A DNA stretch of 64,000 bases from Ruminococcaceae bacterium Marseille-P2935 (GTDB lineage: Bacteria > Bacillota > Clostridia > Oscillospirales > Ruminococcaceae). Location: contig LT629952.1 in NCBI GenBank assembly GCA_900104565.1, positions 186,001-250,000 on the forward strand, read 5' to 3'. Under the pieces are notes generated by a model. The model searched no databases. It saw nothing but the letters and a program-made list of their open reading frames with translations, and had not been told where the DNA came from. Made by a program: the position numbers and the translations under genes. Positions 33,653-41,706 of this stretch are shown one piece after another. Within the stretch, counting starts at the first letter, position 1. Each line of letters begins with the position of its first letter.

Positions 33653-35284
33653 ATGTATCAGGCATTGTACCGGAAATACCGGCCAAAGACCTTTGCCGAT
33701 GTGGTAGGGCAGGAGCATATTACGACTACTTTAAAAAATGAGATTGCCACAGGGAAAAACGCCCATGCCTATCTGTTCACAGGCTCCCGGGGCACTGGGA
33801 AGACCACCTGTTCCAAAATTGTAGCAAAAGCTCTGAACTGCCCCAATGCTGAGGATGGCAACCCATGTGGGGAATGTGATGTCTGTAAGGGCATTGACAA
33901 TGGCTCTATTTTGGATGTGGTCGAAATTGACGCTGCCAGCAACAACAGCGTTGACAACATTCGCCAGTTGCGGGAGGAAGCTAATTTTACCCCGGCTCAG
34001 GTAAAATACAGGGTCTACATTATGGATGAAACCCACATGCTAAGTTCGGGCGCGTTTAATGCCCTACTTAAAATAATGGAGGAACCGCCGGAACATGTGG
34101 TGTTTATACTGGCAACCACTGAGGTGCAAAAAGTACCTGCTACCATTCTTTCGCGGTGTGAGCGGTTCGATTTTAAACGTATTCCCAGCGAAGTAATTGC
34201 AGGAAGGCTGGAATATGTGGCACAGAAGGAAAATATTGCCCTGTCCCCGGAAGCAGCGTTGTTAATTGCCCGCCTTTCAGACGGTGGAATGCGGGATGCG
34301 TTAAGTTTATTAGATGTATGCGCTGCCTACGACAGCCAGGTCACCCTGGACACGGTAACAAAGGCTGCCGGCCTTACCGGGCAGGATCATTTATTTGAAA
34401 TTGCAGATGCAATTTTAGCACAAAATACTGGTGCTGCAATCAATACTGTAGGAAAACTGAGAGAGTTATCGGTAGATTATGAACGGCTTTGTGAGCAGCT
34501 CATTACACATTTCCGCAATTTAATGATTTTAAAGTCAGTCAAAGAACCGGGAGATTTAGTAGTTGGTATTCCCGAAGAGCTGGAACAGCTTAAAAAACAG
34601 GCGATGCAATTTTCGCTATCATCTATAATTAGTCAACTAGATATTTTGCAGGAAACTCTTTCAAGGCTTGGTAAAATTACCGACCGCCGTACCGAGGTTG
34701 AAATGATGCTGGTGCGCATGTGTTCGCCAAGTCTCAATCTGTCTGCTGCTTCATTGCTCAGCCGAATAGATAAACTCGAATCGCAGCTGCGAACCGGTGC
34801 AGTTTCGGGACAGGCAGTATCTGCTGTAACGCCGAAGCAGGCGTTGCAAAAGGCTCAAGCAAGCGTTGATGTTCTGCCGGCAGAGGAGCCGGCCCTGACG
34901 CGGGAAGATATTGTAAACCAACCGCGCCCAGCGGAAAAACCGTCTGAAGAAGTGTCTAAATTTCTAGACTGGGGCGAAGTTCTGGCCAGACTAGAGACCA
35001 AAAACCCTGCTTTATTTGGTGCATTAAGCAAATCATCTGCTTATGTTAAAGGGGATTTGCTACTGATTGATTCACAGGATGCGTTTTTTTTAAAATTAAT
35101 TCGAGAAAACGAATATTCTAAGCAATGTTTAAAAAATGCTATAGTTGAGATAACAGGGAAAAAATACCGTTTAGGCCCTTTTAAGCGAGATGCCTACCAG
35201 GTTGTAAACGAACAGGAGGCAGACCCTATAGAGGAACTGCTGCAAAAAGCCAAGAACGCAGGATTGCAGGTAGAAATAAAATAA
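33653..35284 (+). CDS. dnaX: DNA polymerase III subunit gamma/tau
   Basis: A 543-residue clamp-loader ATPase. It has Walker A GSRGTGKTT (44-52), the zinc-binding cysteines 63, 72, 75 and 78, the Walker B-like VYIMDETHML, sensor ATTEVQKVPATILSRC, and a C-terminal polymerase/helicase-binding region after about residue 360. The frame could start at 33602 but that lies in the SRP RNA; ATG 33653, starting YQALYRKYRP, is the family start and has GGGGGC upstream. It is followed by ybaB and recR, a conserved operon order. Confidence 0.95.
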   Translation: MYQALYRKYRPKTFADVVGQEHITTTLKNEIATGKNAHAYLFTGSRGTGKTTCSKIVAKALNCPNAEDGNPCGECDVCKGIDNGSILDVVEIDAASNNSVDNIRQLREEANFTPAQVKYRVYIMDETHMLSSGAFNALLKIMEEPPEHVVFILATTEVQKVPATILSRCERFDFKRIPSEVIAGRLEYVAQKENIALSPEAALLIARLSDGGMRDALSLLDVCAAYDSQVTLDTVTKAAGLTGQDHLFEIADAILAQNTGAAINTVGKLRELSVDYERLCEQLITHFRNLMILKSVKEPGDLVVGIPEELEQLKKQAMQFSLSSIISQLDILQETLSRLGKITDRRTEVEMMLVRMCSPSLNLSAASLLSRIDKLESQLRTGAVSGQAVSAVTPKQALQKAQASVDVLPAEEPALTREDIVNQPRPAEKPSEEVSKFLDWGEVLARLETKNPALFGALSKSSAYVKGDLLLIDSQDAFFLKLIRENEYSKQCLKNAIVEITGKKYRLGPFKRDAYQVVNEQEADPIEELLQKAKNAGLQVEIK

Positions 35285-35309
35285 CATTACGACATTGGAG
35301 GAATATACA

Positions 35310-35657
35310 ATGAAAGCAAGATTACCGCAAGGTTTTGGGGGCGGCCCCAGCAATATGAATCAGATGATTCGTCAGGCTCAAAAGATGCAGGAAGACATGG
35401 CTGTTAAACAGGCGGAGCTGGATGAAAAAGAATATACTACCACTTCCGGAGGCGGTATGGTAGAGGTGACCATCAGCGGGAAAAAAGAACTGAAGGCAAT
35501 TACCATTAAACCCGAGGTGGTAGACCCTGAGGAAATTGATATGCTTCAAGATTTGGTGCTGGCCGCAGTTAACGAAGCTATTCGCACTGTGGAGCAGAAC
35601 AATGCGGCTGAGATGGAAAAGATTACGGCGGGAATTAATGTTCCCGGCCTGTTCTAA
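35310..35657 (+). CDS. ybaB: YbaB/EbfC family nucleoid-associated protein
   Basis: A 115-residue DNA-binding protein that forms a dimer of helical and beta parts. The typical start PSNMNQMIRQAQKMQEDM is preceded by a Gly-rich stretch, and the strand VEVTISGKKELKAITIKPE follows. GGAGG lies upstream of ATG 35310; the TTG at 35295 is inside that site. It is 25 bp after dnaX and 9 bp before recR. Its partner role with recombination or replication genes is known only from this constant neighbourhood. Confidence 0.92.
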   Translation: MKARLPQGFGGGPSNMNQMIRQAQKMQEDMAVKQAELDEKEYTTTSGGGMVEVTISGKKELKAITIKPEVVDPEEIDMLQDLVLAAVNEAIRTVEQNNAAEMEKITAGINVPGLF

Positions 35658-35666
35658 TATGAAATT

Positions 35667-36266
35667 ATGGCATATAATGTAGTTCCGCTAACCAAACTGA
35701 TTGAGCAGTTTGAACGTCTGCCTGGCATCGGCCGCAAAAGTGCCCAAAGGCTTGCTTTTTATGTGTTGGATTTGCCAAAACAAAAGGCTGAGGAATTTGC
35801 AGGTGCAATATTAGAGGCCCATGAAAAGATTAAACGCTGCTCAATCTGCCAAAACTTTACCGATAGTGAACAATGCCCCATTTGTGCAAACCCGGCAAGA
35901 GACCCATCGGTGATCTGCGTGGTTGAAGATCCACGGGATGTAATGGCCTTTGAACGTACACGGGAATATGAAGGCCTTTATCATGTATTGCATGGGCTAA
36001 TTTCTCCGATGGATGGAATAGGGCCGGACCAGCTGTGTATCAAAGAACTGCTGCGCAGACTTGGGGATGGAACGGTGAAAGAAGTAATTATGGCTACCAA
36101 CCCAACAGTAGAGGGGGAGGCCACCGCCATGTATTTGGCCCGTTTGATTAAGCCAATGGGGGTTCGGGTTTCACGCTTAGCGTATGGAATTCCTGTAGGT
36201 GGGAACCTGGAGTTCGCGGATGAAGTTACTTTATTCCGTGCTTTAGAAGGACGGAATGAGATTTAA
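35667..36266 (+). CDS. recR: Recombination protein RecR
   Basis: A 199-residue protein of the RecFOR gap-repair pathway. A helix-hairpin-helix motif [17 protein letters not shown] is at 18-34, a zinc finger Cys58-x2-Cys61-x8-Cys70-x2-Cys73 follows, and a Toprim domain covers [16 protein letters not shown] and onwards. It ends with the Walker-like [15 protein letters not shown]. No clear ribosome site precedes the ATG, so translation may be coupled to ybaB, whose stop is 9 nt away. Confidence 0.95.
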   Translation: MAYNVVPLTKLIEQFERLPGIGRKSAQRLAFYVLDLPKQKAEEFAGAILEAHEKIKRCSICQNFTDSEQCPICANPARDPSVICVVEDPRDVMAFERTREYEGLYHVLHGLISPMDGIGPDQLCIKELLRRLGDGTVKEVIMATNPTVEGEATAMYLARLIKPMGVRVSRLAYGIPVGGNLEFADEVTLFRALEGRNEI

Positions 36267-36282
36267 ATTAAGGAATGACACC

Positions 36283-36690
36283 ATGAATAAATTGAAGCTG
36301 TTGCTGGGAAATGAAAAAATAAAAAAAATTATAAAATTTGGTATTACCGGCGGATTGAACACCTTGGTTGATTTTGCGGTATATACTCTGGTGTTGTGGA
36401 TTAACCCAAACGTGATGTATCTGGCACAGACACTGGGCTATTCTGCGGGAATTGTAAACAGTTATACGATTAACCGAAAATGGACTTTTAAAACCAACAC
36501 AAAGTATGTTGGCAAAGAATTAGTACAGTTTATTTTGTTGAATTTAGCAATGCTTGGTGTTAGCTTTGTCTGCCTTTACCTGTTTACTACCTGGTTGAGC
36601 TGTGGTAAAATAGTAGCAAAGCTGTTTACAACTGCAATAACCATGGTAATTAGCTTTTTAGTTAATAATTTTTTGATTTTTAAAGAATAG
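36283..36690 (+). CDS. GtrA family membrane protein
   Basis: A 135-residue protein with four predicted helices (about 18-35, 45-65, 80-100 and 110-130). It begins with the family signature IIKFGITGGLNTLVDFAVYT and has NSYTINRKWTFK between helices 2 and 3. GtrA proteins are thought to help move polyprenyl-linked sugars across the membrane for surface glycosylation. AAGGAATGACACC precedes ATG 36283; the frame from 36256 overlaps recR and is less likely. Its link with the adjacent replication genes is not obvious. Confidence 0.85.
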   Translation: MNKLKLLLGNEKIKKIIKFGITGGLNTLVDFAVYTLVLWINPNVMYLAQTLGYSAGIVNSYTINRKWTFKTNTKYVGKELVQFILLNLAMLGVSFVCLYLFTTWLSCGKIVAKLFTTAITMVISFLVNNFLIFKE

Positions 36691-36713
36691 CTTTTTCGCA
36701 GGGAGGTGATCTG

Positions 36714-37181
36714 GTGGAACGGGCAAATACCAAAACAATTGCAACGAACCGGCAGGTTCGCCATGAATACTTTGTTGAAGAATCTTTTGAGGCTGGTATT
36801 GAGCTGTGTGGCACCGAGGTCAAATCTCTGCGACAGGCGGGGGTCAATTTAAAAGATAGCTGGTGCGATATTGAGCGGGGCGAATTATTTGTTAAGCAGA
36901 TGCATATCAGCCCCTACGAAAAGGGGAATATTTTTAATAAAGACCCTATGCGACCGCGGCGTCTGCTCATGCATAAAAGAGAAATTTTACGGTTGTTTGG
37001 GCTAATGAAACAGCAGGGCTATACCATCATTCCTTTATCCATCTATTTTAAAGATTCGCGTGTTAAAGTTCAGGTAGGGCTCTGTAAGGGCAAAAAAATG
37101 CATGACAAGCGGGATGATATGGCAAAGCGTGACGCAAAACGTGATATAGAACGTGCGCTGAAAAGCCGCGGTCACGATTAA
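36714..37181 (+). CDS. smpB: SsrA-binding protein
   Basis: A 155-residue RNA-binding protein that delivers tmRNA to stalled ribosomes. Family features are the start TKTIATNRQVRHEYF, the GIELCGTEVKSLRQAGVNLKD stretch, DPMRPRRLLMHKREI and the basic end with AKRDAKRDIERALK. The start is GTG 36714 after GGGAGGTGATC. It lies 11 nt before the tmRNA gene on the same strand, the usual pairing. Confidence 0.96.
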   Translation: MERANTKTIATNRQVRHEYFVEESFEAGIELCGTEVKSLRQAGVNLKDSWCDIERGELFVKQMHISPYEKGNIFNKDPMRPRRLLMHKREILRLFGLMKQQGYTIIPLSIYFKDSRVKVQVGLCKGKKMHDKRDDMAKRDAKRDIERALKSRGHD

Positions 37182-37192
37182 TTAATCAATAT

Positions 37193-37541
37193 GGGGGCGT
37201 AAAGGTTTCGACGGGGATTTTGAATTTCAGATAGCGAGCAGAGGCGGGTATCCTCTATAAAAGCCCACTTTTTAAAGATAAACGCTAACGATAATTTAGC
37301 TTACGCTGCTTAATTAAAGCAGTCGTCCTACCTTGGAATACCACGGCCGGGGATAGGGCGTCGATTAGTGGTGAACGACCTGTCCTAGTATCTTTGTAAG
37401 ATAGGTTGTATGAAAAGATACCGAACCCTATAGCCTGTTTGTTGGCGATAGAGTAAGGGAAGTTTAAATAACAAACTGCGCTCGGAGAAGTCTGTCTGGA
37501 TAAGTTTTCGGACGCGGGTTCGATTCCCGCCGCCTTCACCA
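37193..37541 (+). ncRNA. ssrA: tmRNA (transfer-messenger RNA)
   Basis: It begins GGGGGCGTAAAGGTTTCGAC and ends with the T arm GGGTTCGATTCCCGCCGCC and an encoded CCA. The tag frame is at 37284-37313: codons for A-N-D-N-L-A-Y-A-A then TAA. The tag end AYAA is a protease-recognition signal. Pseudoknot arms follow the tag. It is 349 nt long, normal for this RNA. Confidence 0.96.
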
Positions 37542-37542
37542 A

Positions 37543-37583
37543 AAAACCCCGCATAAACACAGTGTTTATGCGGGGTTTTCTTT
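37543..37583 (+). terminator. Terminator of smpB-ssrA
   Basis: AAAACCCCGCATAAACAC / GTGTTTATGCGGGGTTTT directly after the tmRNA CCA, with T-rich tail. Confidence 0.9.
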
Positions 37584-37810
37584 GTTGCCTTTAGGCTTAA
37601 CGAAAACCCCTGGTTCTACCTGGGATAGATAAAAAGCCTTGGCATATAAAATCCCCCGACAATTGGGATGATGGGTTAGCCGACACATCAACAGAATAGC
37701 AAGAGACTTTATCAGTGACAAATACCCAACTAAAAGCTGGCCTCGCGAAAGATAGAGCAATCTGACCTGTTTACAGGTTGCGGTGCTAACAATGCAATGA
37801 TTTTTTTAGA

Positions 37811-37852
37811 GGCCCCATAAGGGTCAGTAAGTACTGACCCTTATGGGGGCCC
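37811..37852. repeat. Long near-perfect inverted repeat
   Basis: Arms of 19 and 20 nt separated by 2 nt, symmetric except one G. It could be an RNA stem, a protein-binding site or the relic of a mobile element end. Confidence 0.75.
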
Positions 37853-38010
37853 TGAGCAAACCACCAGCTCACTGGTGGTTATGATTTAAATAAACCCATT
37901 TAGAACCCCACTTTGTTAGATTGATCTCTAAGTGTAAAGATGCAGTTAGATTCATCTTCATTTGAAAATGTTAACGAAAATGGGGTATAGATATTTTTAA
38001 AAACTATTAG

Positions 38011-38052
38011 AAAAGCGCCACCGGCAAACACTTTCTGCCGGCGGCGCTTTTT
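38011..38052. terminator. Terminator downstream of the sigma/anti-sigma operon
   Basis: AAAAGCGCCACCGGCA / TGCCGGCGGCGCTTTTT; A and T tails on both sides. Confidence 0.85.
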
Positions 38053-38123
38053 ATGGCCACAACTTTATAATAAAATACACATACCGTTCAGTTATAAAGA
38101 AATGGTATTTTTAACAAAAAAAT

Positions 38124-39161
38124 TTAATCGTCAATGGCTGAATCATCTACACTATCAGGCCCATCATCAGAAAAATCATAATAATCACTTTCCTCTTCCC
38201 AGCTAGAATCATATTCTGAGTCATCATTCGAGAAATCTTCTTGCTGTGGCGGCTTTTGTGGCAGCTTATTACTGGGCTTAATAACACCGCTTTGTTTTTT
38301 TTCAACATGCTCGTCGTCATTATCTGTATCGTCTTGTTCCTCATCCGAAGAATCCTCTTCAGGATCATCCTGATCCTCATCATCGGAGGAATCTTCACGG
38401 TCATCATCGTTATCCCCAAAATCATCTGCATCCTCAAACAGGTTGGCCAGGTCTTCCATATTCATAACAGCAAGCTGTTCTAGTGTGTAGTCATGTCTAT
38501 ATGCCAAAATACCATTAATATACCGAATTTTACCTGGTGAGATTTGATATTGTCGTGCGGTATCTTCTTCTTCCTGGTTAAAAATGATCAGCTGATCAAT
38601 AATATTGGGAATAATATGCTGTTGCTCCAGAGAAGCACGAATGTAATCGGAAATATTTTTTTCCAGTTGTTGAGAGTGCTGTGTATTTTTATTCTGAACC
38701 GAAAGTAAAATTGTATTTTTACTTTCGGTTAAATAGTCATCTTCTGTCAAAAGGTTCATCAGGCTTTCAATGGCTTGTGACAATCCTTGGCCGCGGTATT
38801 TCTTTCCAGCCAACAGGGTACGTGCGTCTTCATTCAGACCTTTCACCTCTAAAACACAATCTTTGTGGTTGGTAGTAATTTCTATACTAGGGTTCACGTC
38901 CAACATTATTTTGCTGTCTATTACGCAGTTTTGAGCAAACCAGCCCATGCCAAAAGCAAAAAACAACCCACAACATACACAAACTACTGCTATTACCCGG
39001 GAAATACTGTTTTGAACTTTCTGCTTTGTAGGTTCCTGTGTTGTGATAAAATCATGCTCTAACAGCTTTGTTACCGGGGTATTGGAAATTTTTTCAAAAG
39101 AAGGCATGGGCAACTGGAAAACTGCCTGTTTCAACGCCTTTTTTATTTTCTTGCGATACAT
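38124..39161 (-). CDS. RsgI-like anti-sigma factor with acidic tail
   Basis: A 345-residue membrane protein. The N-terminal 55 residues are cytoplasmic and should bind the sigma factor coded just upstream. A single helix is at about 56-76. It is followed by the RsgI-type outer domain, recognised by the segment IMLDVNPSIEITTN and LNEDARTLL. The last 105 residues are highly acidic (Asp/Glu/Ser runs) with a Pro/Gln-rich insert, so the tail is probably disordered and may sense the wall or ions. The start overlaps the sigma gene stop (TGATG), with GGGGGTG upstream. It differs from the second RsgI-like protein, which has a pure repeat tail. Confidence 0.82.
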   Translation of the reverse strand: MYRKKIKKALKQAVFQLPMPSFEKISNTPVTKLLEHDFITTQEPTKQKVQNSISRVIAVVCVCCGLFFAFGMGWFAQNCVIDSKIMLDVNPSIEITTNHKDCVLEVKGLNEDARTLLAGKKYRGQGLSQAIESLMNLLTEDDYLTESKNTILLSVQNKNTQHSQQLEKNISDYIRASLEQQHIIPNIIDQLIIFNQEEEDTARQYQISPGKIRYINGILAYRHDYTLEQLAVMNMEDLANLFEDADDFGDNDDDREDSSDDEDQDDPEEDSSDEEQDDTDNDDEHVEKKQSGVIKPSNKLPQKPPQQEDFSNDDSEYDSSWEEESDYYDFSDDGPDSVDDSAIDD

Positions 39162-39745
39162 CACAACACCCCCTGCTCCAATAAATGTTTTTTTAGCTTT
39201 TTTAGTGCCCGGTTATACCGCGACAATACGGTGGATAACGGCTGGCCAAGGTTTGATGCAAGCTCCCGGTGTTTCATACCGGCCACGCAGTGCAGCAGTA
39301 TAACTTGCCGTTCCTCCTGACTGAGGATTTTCAGCGCCGATTCCAATACCATTTTATCATCCGGGTCACTGATATAAGAGTACTGCGGGTCTTCTTCAAT
39401 TTTACAATCCTCTGCCGACAGCAGCAGATTACCCTGCGCCAGCTTTGTCCGCGCCAAATTGCGGGCTATAGTGAAAATCCAAGCCAGTGGTTTGCCCATG
39501 GGTTGGTACAAATGGGCCGCGGCCCTAATTTTCAAATAAGTTTCCTGAACAATGTCCTGCGTATCCGCCGGATTTCTGACAATTGACAACACAAACGAAT
39601 AAACCGCTCGGCCGGTTTTTATATAAAGTTCTTCTAAAGCATCCTGGTCTTCTTCTCCTATACGGCGGATTAAACTTTCATCAAATTTTGGTTGTATACT
39701 GTGTTTAGAAGGAGAATTTCCTCCAACTGCACAAAAAAGAAGCAT
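39161..39745 (-). CDS. ECF-type RNA polymerase sigma factor
   Basis: A 194-residue sigma-70 family protein with regions 2 and 4 only. Region 2 includes ADTQDIVQETYLKI and the DNA-melting helix PLAWIFTIARNLARTKL; region 4 includes SQEERQVILLHCVAGMKHRELASNLGQPLSTVLSRYNRALKKL in outline (HTH). AAGGAGGTAGAAAA precedes ATG 39745. It overlaps its anti-sigma gene by one base, so the pair is translated together. Autoregulation from the 238-bp gap upstream is likely but no ECF promoter could be read with confidence. Confidence 0.9.
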   Translation of the reverse strand: MLLFCAVGGNSPSKHSIQPKFDESLIRRIGEEDQDALEELYIKTGRAVYSFVLSIVRNPADTQDIVQETYLKIRAAAHLYQPMGKPLAWIFTIARNLARTKLAQGNLLLSAEDCKIEEDPQYSYISDPDDKMVLESALKILSQEERQVILLHCVAGMKHRELASNLGQPLSTVLSRYNRALKKLKKHLLEQGVL

Positions 39746-39935
39746 TTTTCTACCTCCTTCACAATGCAACCCTTCTTACATTGTAATAGATGCCGTGAAG
39801 GAATACAATCAGTATTTGTATTATAAGTAGTAGCTTGGTAATTATTAACTGGTACTGTGAACAGAATATACTCAAGATTCCTGTCAGTCGTGTTGTGAAT
39901 GGATTATTATTAATCACTCAGTTCTTTTTATAGAA

Positions 39936-39970
39936 AAATCCTGGCAGGATCTATTTTCTGCCAGGATTTT
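39936..39970 (-). terminator. Terminator of the repeat-tailed RsgI-like gene
   Basis: AAAATCCTGGCAG / CTGCCAGGATTTTT on the minus strand, 14 nt after the stop. It separates this gene from the sigma operon. Confidence 0.85.
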
Positions 39971-39983
39971 AAAAAAGGGCAGG

Positions 39984-40922
39984 CTAGTTTTTGTCGCCTT
40001 CTCCGTCTGGGTCATCCTGATCGTCTGGGTCATCCTGATCGTCTGGGTCATCCTGATCGTCTGGGTTATTCTGATCGTCTGGGTCATTCTGATCGTCTGG
40101 GTCATCCTGATCGTCTGGGTCATTCTGATCGTCTGGGTCATTCTGATCGTCCGCGTCATCCTGATCGTCTGGGTCATCCTGATCGTCCGCGTCATCCTGA
40201 TCGTCTGGGTCATCCTGATCGTCTGGGTCATCCTGATCGTCCAGCTGGTCTTCCAGACTTTCCAGCAACTCATTATCGTCAAAACGGTCTTCTAAATGAT
40301 CCAGCTGATCCTCCAGTAAATCAAGCGGAATGTTATTTTCTTTGGCATAAGTTAATAAATCGCTGATCCTGGTTTCTGCCAAATCTTCTGGTATTAAAGT
40401 GGCGTCACCTTGTATCAAGCGGTCAATAACCGACATTTTACCTGCGGTTACACCTAGCTTTTGGGCAGAATCTTCGTATTTATCCATTTTAATCTTTTGA
40501 GTATGAATAGCGGCTTCTAATTTCTGCTCATTAATATAGCCGGAAATTTTCTGGTTAACTTTATCCAAAACCTCCTGAGATGCACTACGGTCATCCACAG
40601 TGATTAAAACATCATTTTGTTTTTCTTCACTTAAATAACCCTGCAGCATCATACGGTCCACAAGATCTTCAATAACGTCATCCAAATCACGGTCAGCTGG
40701 GGTGTAACCCGTTAACAGGGCTTTGGCGTCCTCATTTACCGGTATGATTTTAGTGACCTGATCTAAACGGTTGGTTTCCAGCTCAATACTGGGGTTTACA
40801 TCTAACGCAATGCGCTGGTTTGGAGTAATAAAATAAACAGCAGTGGCTACTGCCGCTACGGTAGCTGCTGCAACAGCAATACCGGCGATAAGCAGTTTGG
40901 TTTTTTTTAATACTTGTGTCAT
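39984..40922 (-). CDS. Second RsgI-like membrane protein with Asp-rich repeat tail
   Basis: 312 residues: a basic start, one helix at about 9-31, then an outer RsgI-type domain with IALDVNPSIELETN and VNEDAKALLTG, then a helical segment (about 60-200), an acidic leucine-rich stretch and finally thirteen six-residue units of the type DDQDDP. It lacks the long cytoplasmic N-terminus of the neighbour, so it probably does not bind a sigma factor. It may compete for or share the same outer signal. AAGGAG precedes ATG 40922. The Asp-rich tail could bind calcium. Confidence 0.8.
   Translation of the reverse strand: MTQVLKKTKLLIAGIAVAAATVAAVATAVYFITPNQRIALDVNPSIELETNRLDQVTKIIPVNEDAKALLTGYTPADRDLDDVIEDLVDRMMLQGYLSEEKQNDVLITVDDRSASQEVLDKVNQKISGYINEQKLEAAIHTQKIKMDKYEDSAQKLGVTAGKMSVIDRLIQGDATLIPEDLAETRISDLLTYAKENNIPLDLLEDQLDHLEDRFDDNELLESLEDQLDDQDDPDDQDDPDDQDDADDQDDPDDQDDADDQNDPDDQNDPDDQDDPDDQNDPDDQNNPDDQDDPDDQDDPDDQDDPDGEGDKN
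40005..40238 (-). repeat. 18-bp minisatellite, thirteen units in frame
   Basis: The plus-strand unit GTCTGGGTCATCCTGATC with point variants, 234 bp exactly. It codes for the DDQDDP tail. Since 18 is a multiple of three, copy-number change keeps the frame and would alter tail length only. Confidence 0.92.
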
Positions 40923-41177
40923 ATTAATGATCTCCTTTTCATGATTCGGGTTATTTTTATCCCGTTCATCCCTATAACAATTGTGGCAGCAATTTTATCG
41001 CAAGTTAAAAAAATTTTTTCCAAACTGCATTTGGAAAAATTAAGATTATCAATTGGTTATTTGTATTTAGTTGAGGTAACTTATTGCAATGGGATTTCTA
41101 CTGACTTAAAGGTGAAAAGCAGTTTTGTTCTTGACTATTCTGCTTTTGAATAGTAAAATATATAGGCTTGAAAATAT

Positions 41178-41193
41178 AGTTAGCTTCCTAACT
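41178..41193. promoter_or_regulatory. Likely MarR operator
   Basis: AGTTAG-CTTC-CTAACT, a perfect dyad 15 nt before the MarR start. Its place fits autoregulation of the regulator-exporter operon. The rest of the 40923-41208 gap has nothing recognisable. Confidence 0.6.
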
Positions 41194-41208
41194 TTATTGG
41201 GATAGGGG

Positions 41209-41706
41209 ATGGATTTTTTGAATCATGAACAAAATATCACCCATAATGTAAAATCTTTGTCTAATCTGATTACTCGCTGTATGAACAATGCGGCGCTGCA
41301 GATTGATCCTGATATTACGGGTATGCAGTGTGCTTTTATTGGCTATTTAATGTATCATTCTGAACAGGATGTGTTTCAAAAAGAATTGGGAGAAAAATTC
41401 CTCATTCGCCAGTCTACCGTAACAGGAATACTGCAGCTGATGGAAAAAAATAGCCTGATTCGGCGAGACGCTGTAGATAAGGATGGACGCTTAAAGAAAA
41501 TTACTCCAACACAAAAGGCCGCTGCTTTTCATGTGAAATTTGAGCAATCGCTTGCAGCAATTGAAAGCACAATTTCTGAAGGATTATCGCAAAAAGAAAA
41601 AGATGACTTTATTCTCATGATTCAAAAAATGAAACAAAATCTTCTATCTACGCCGCTTTTGACGACGAATGAAAATTTTCTGGGAGGTAGCAATATAAAT
41701 GATTAA
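41209..41706 (+). CDS. MarR family transcriptional regulator
   Basis: A 165-residue winged-helix dimer. The core reads KELGEKFLIRQSTVTGILQLMEKNSLIRRDAVDKDGRLKKITPT, the recognition helix followed by the beta wing with DxR (DGR). The helix at 135-155 would serve dimerisation. Its stop overlaps the first exporter gene by 8 nt, so it belongs to the same operon and probably represses it until a substrate drug or metabolite binds. The start ATG 41209 has GGGATAGGGG upstream, an imperfect ribosome site. Confidence 0.88.
   Translation: MDFLNHEQNITHNVKSLSNLITRCMNNAALQIDPDITGMQCAFIGYLMYHSEQDVFQKELGEKFLIRQSTVTGILQLMEKNSLIRRDAVDKDGRLKKITPTQKAAAFHVKFEQSLAAIESTISEGLSQKEKDDFILMIQKMKQNLLSTPLLTTNENFLGGSNIND

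Larger units (their letters stand above)
37584..38123. other. Hairpin-rich intergenic region
   Basis: It has a 19-bp inverted repeat at 37811-37852 (GGCCCCATAAGGGTCAGTA and its complement, one bulge), a second stem AACCACCAG/CTGGTGGTT at 37859-37880, and a terminator at 38011-38052. No credible ORF. The long stem lacks a T tail, so it is not a plain terminator. Confidence 0.6.

Noticed and set aside
37285-37560. 91-codon minus frame
   Set aside because: It is antisense to the tmRNA gene.
39914-40282. 122-codon minus frame with T-Q-T-I-R-M repeats
   Set aside because: It is the out-of-frame reading of the 18-bp minisatellite inside the RsgI-like gene.
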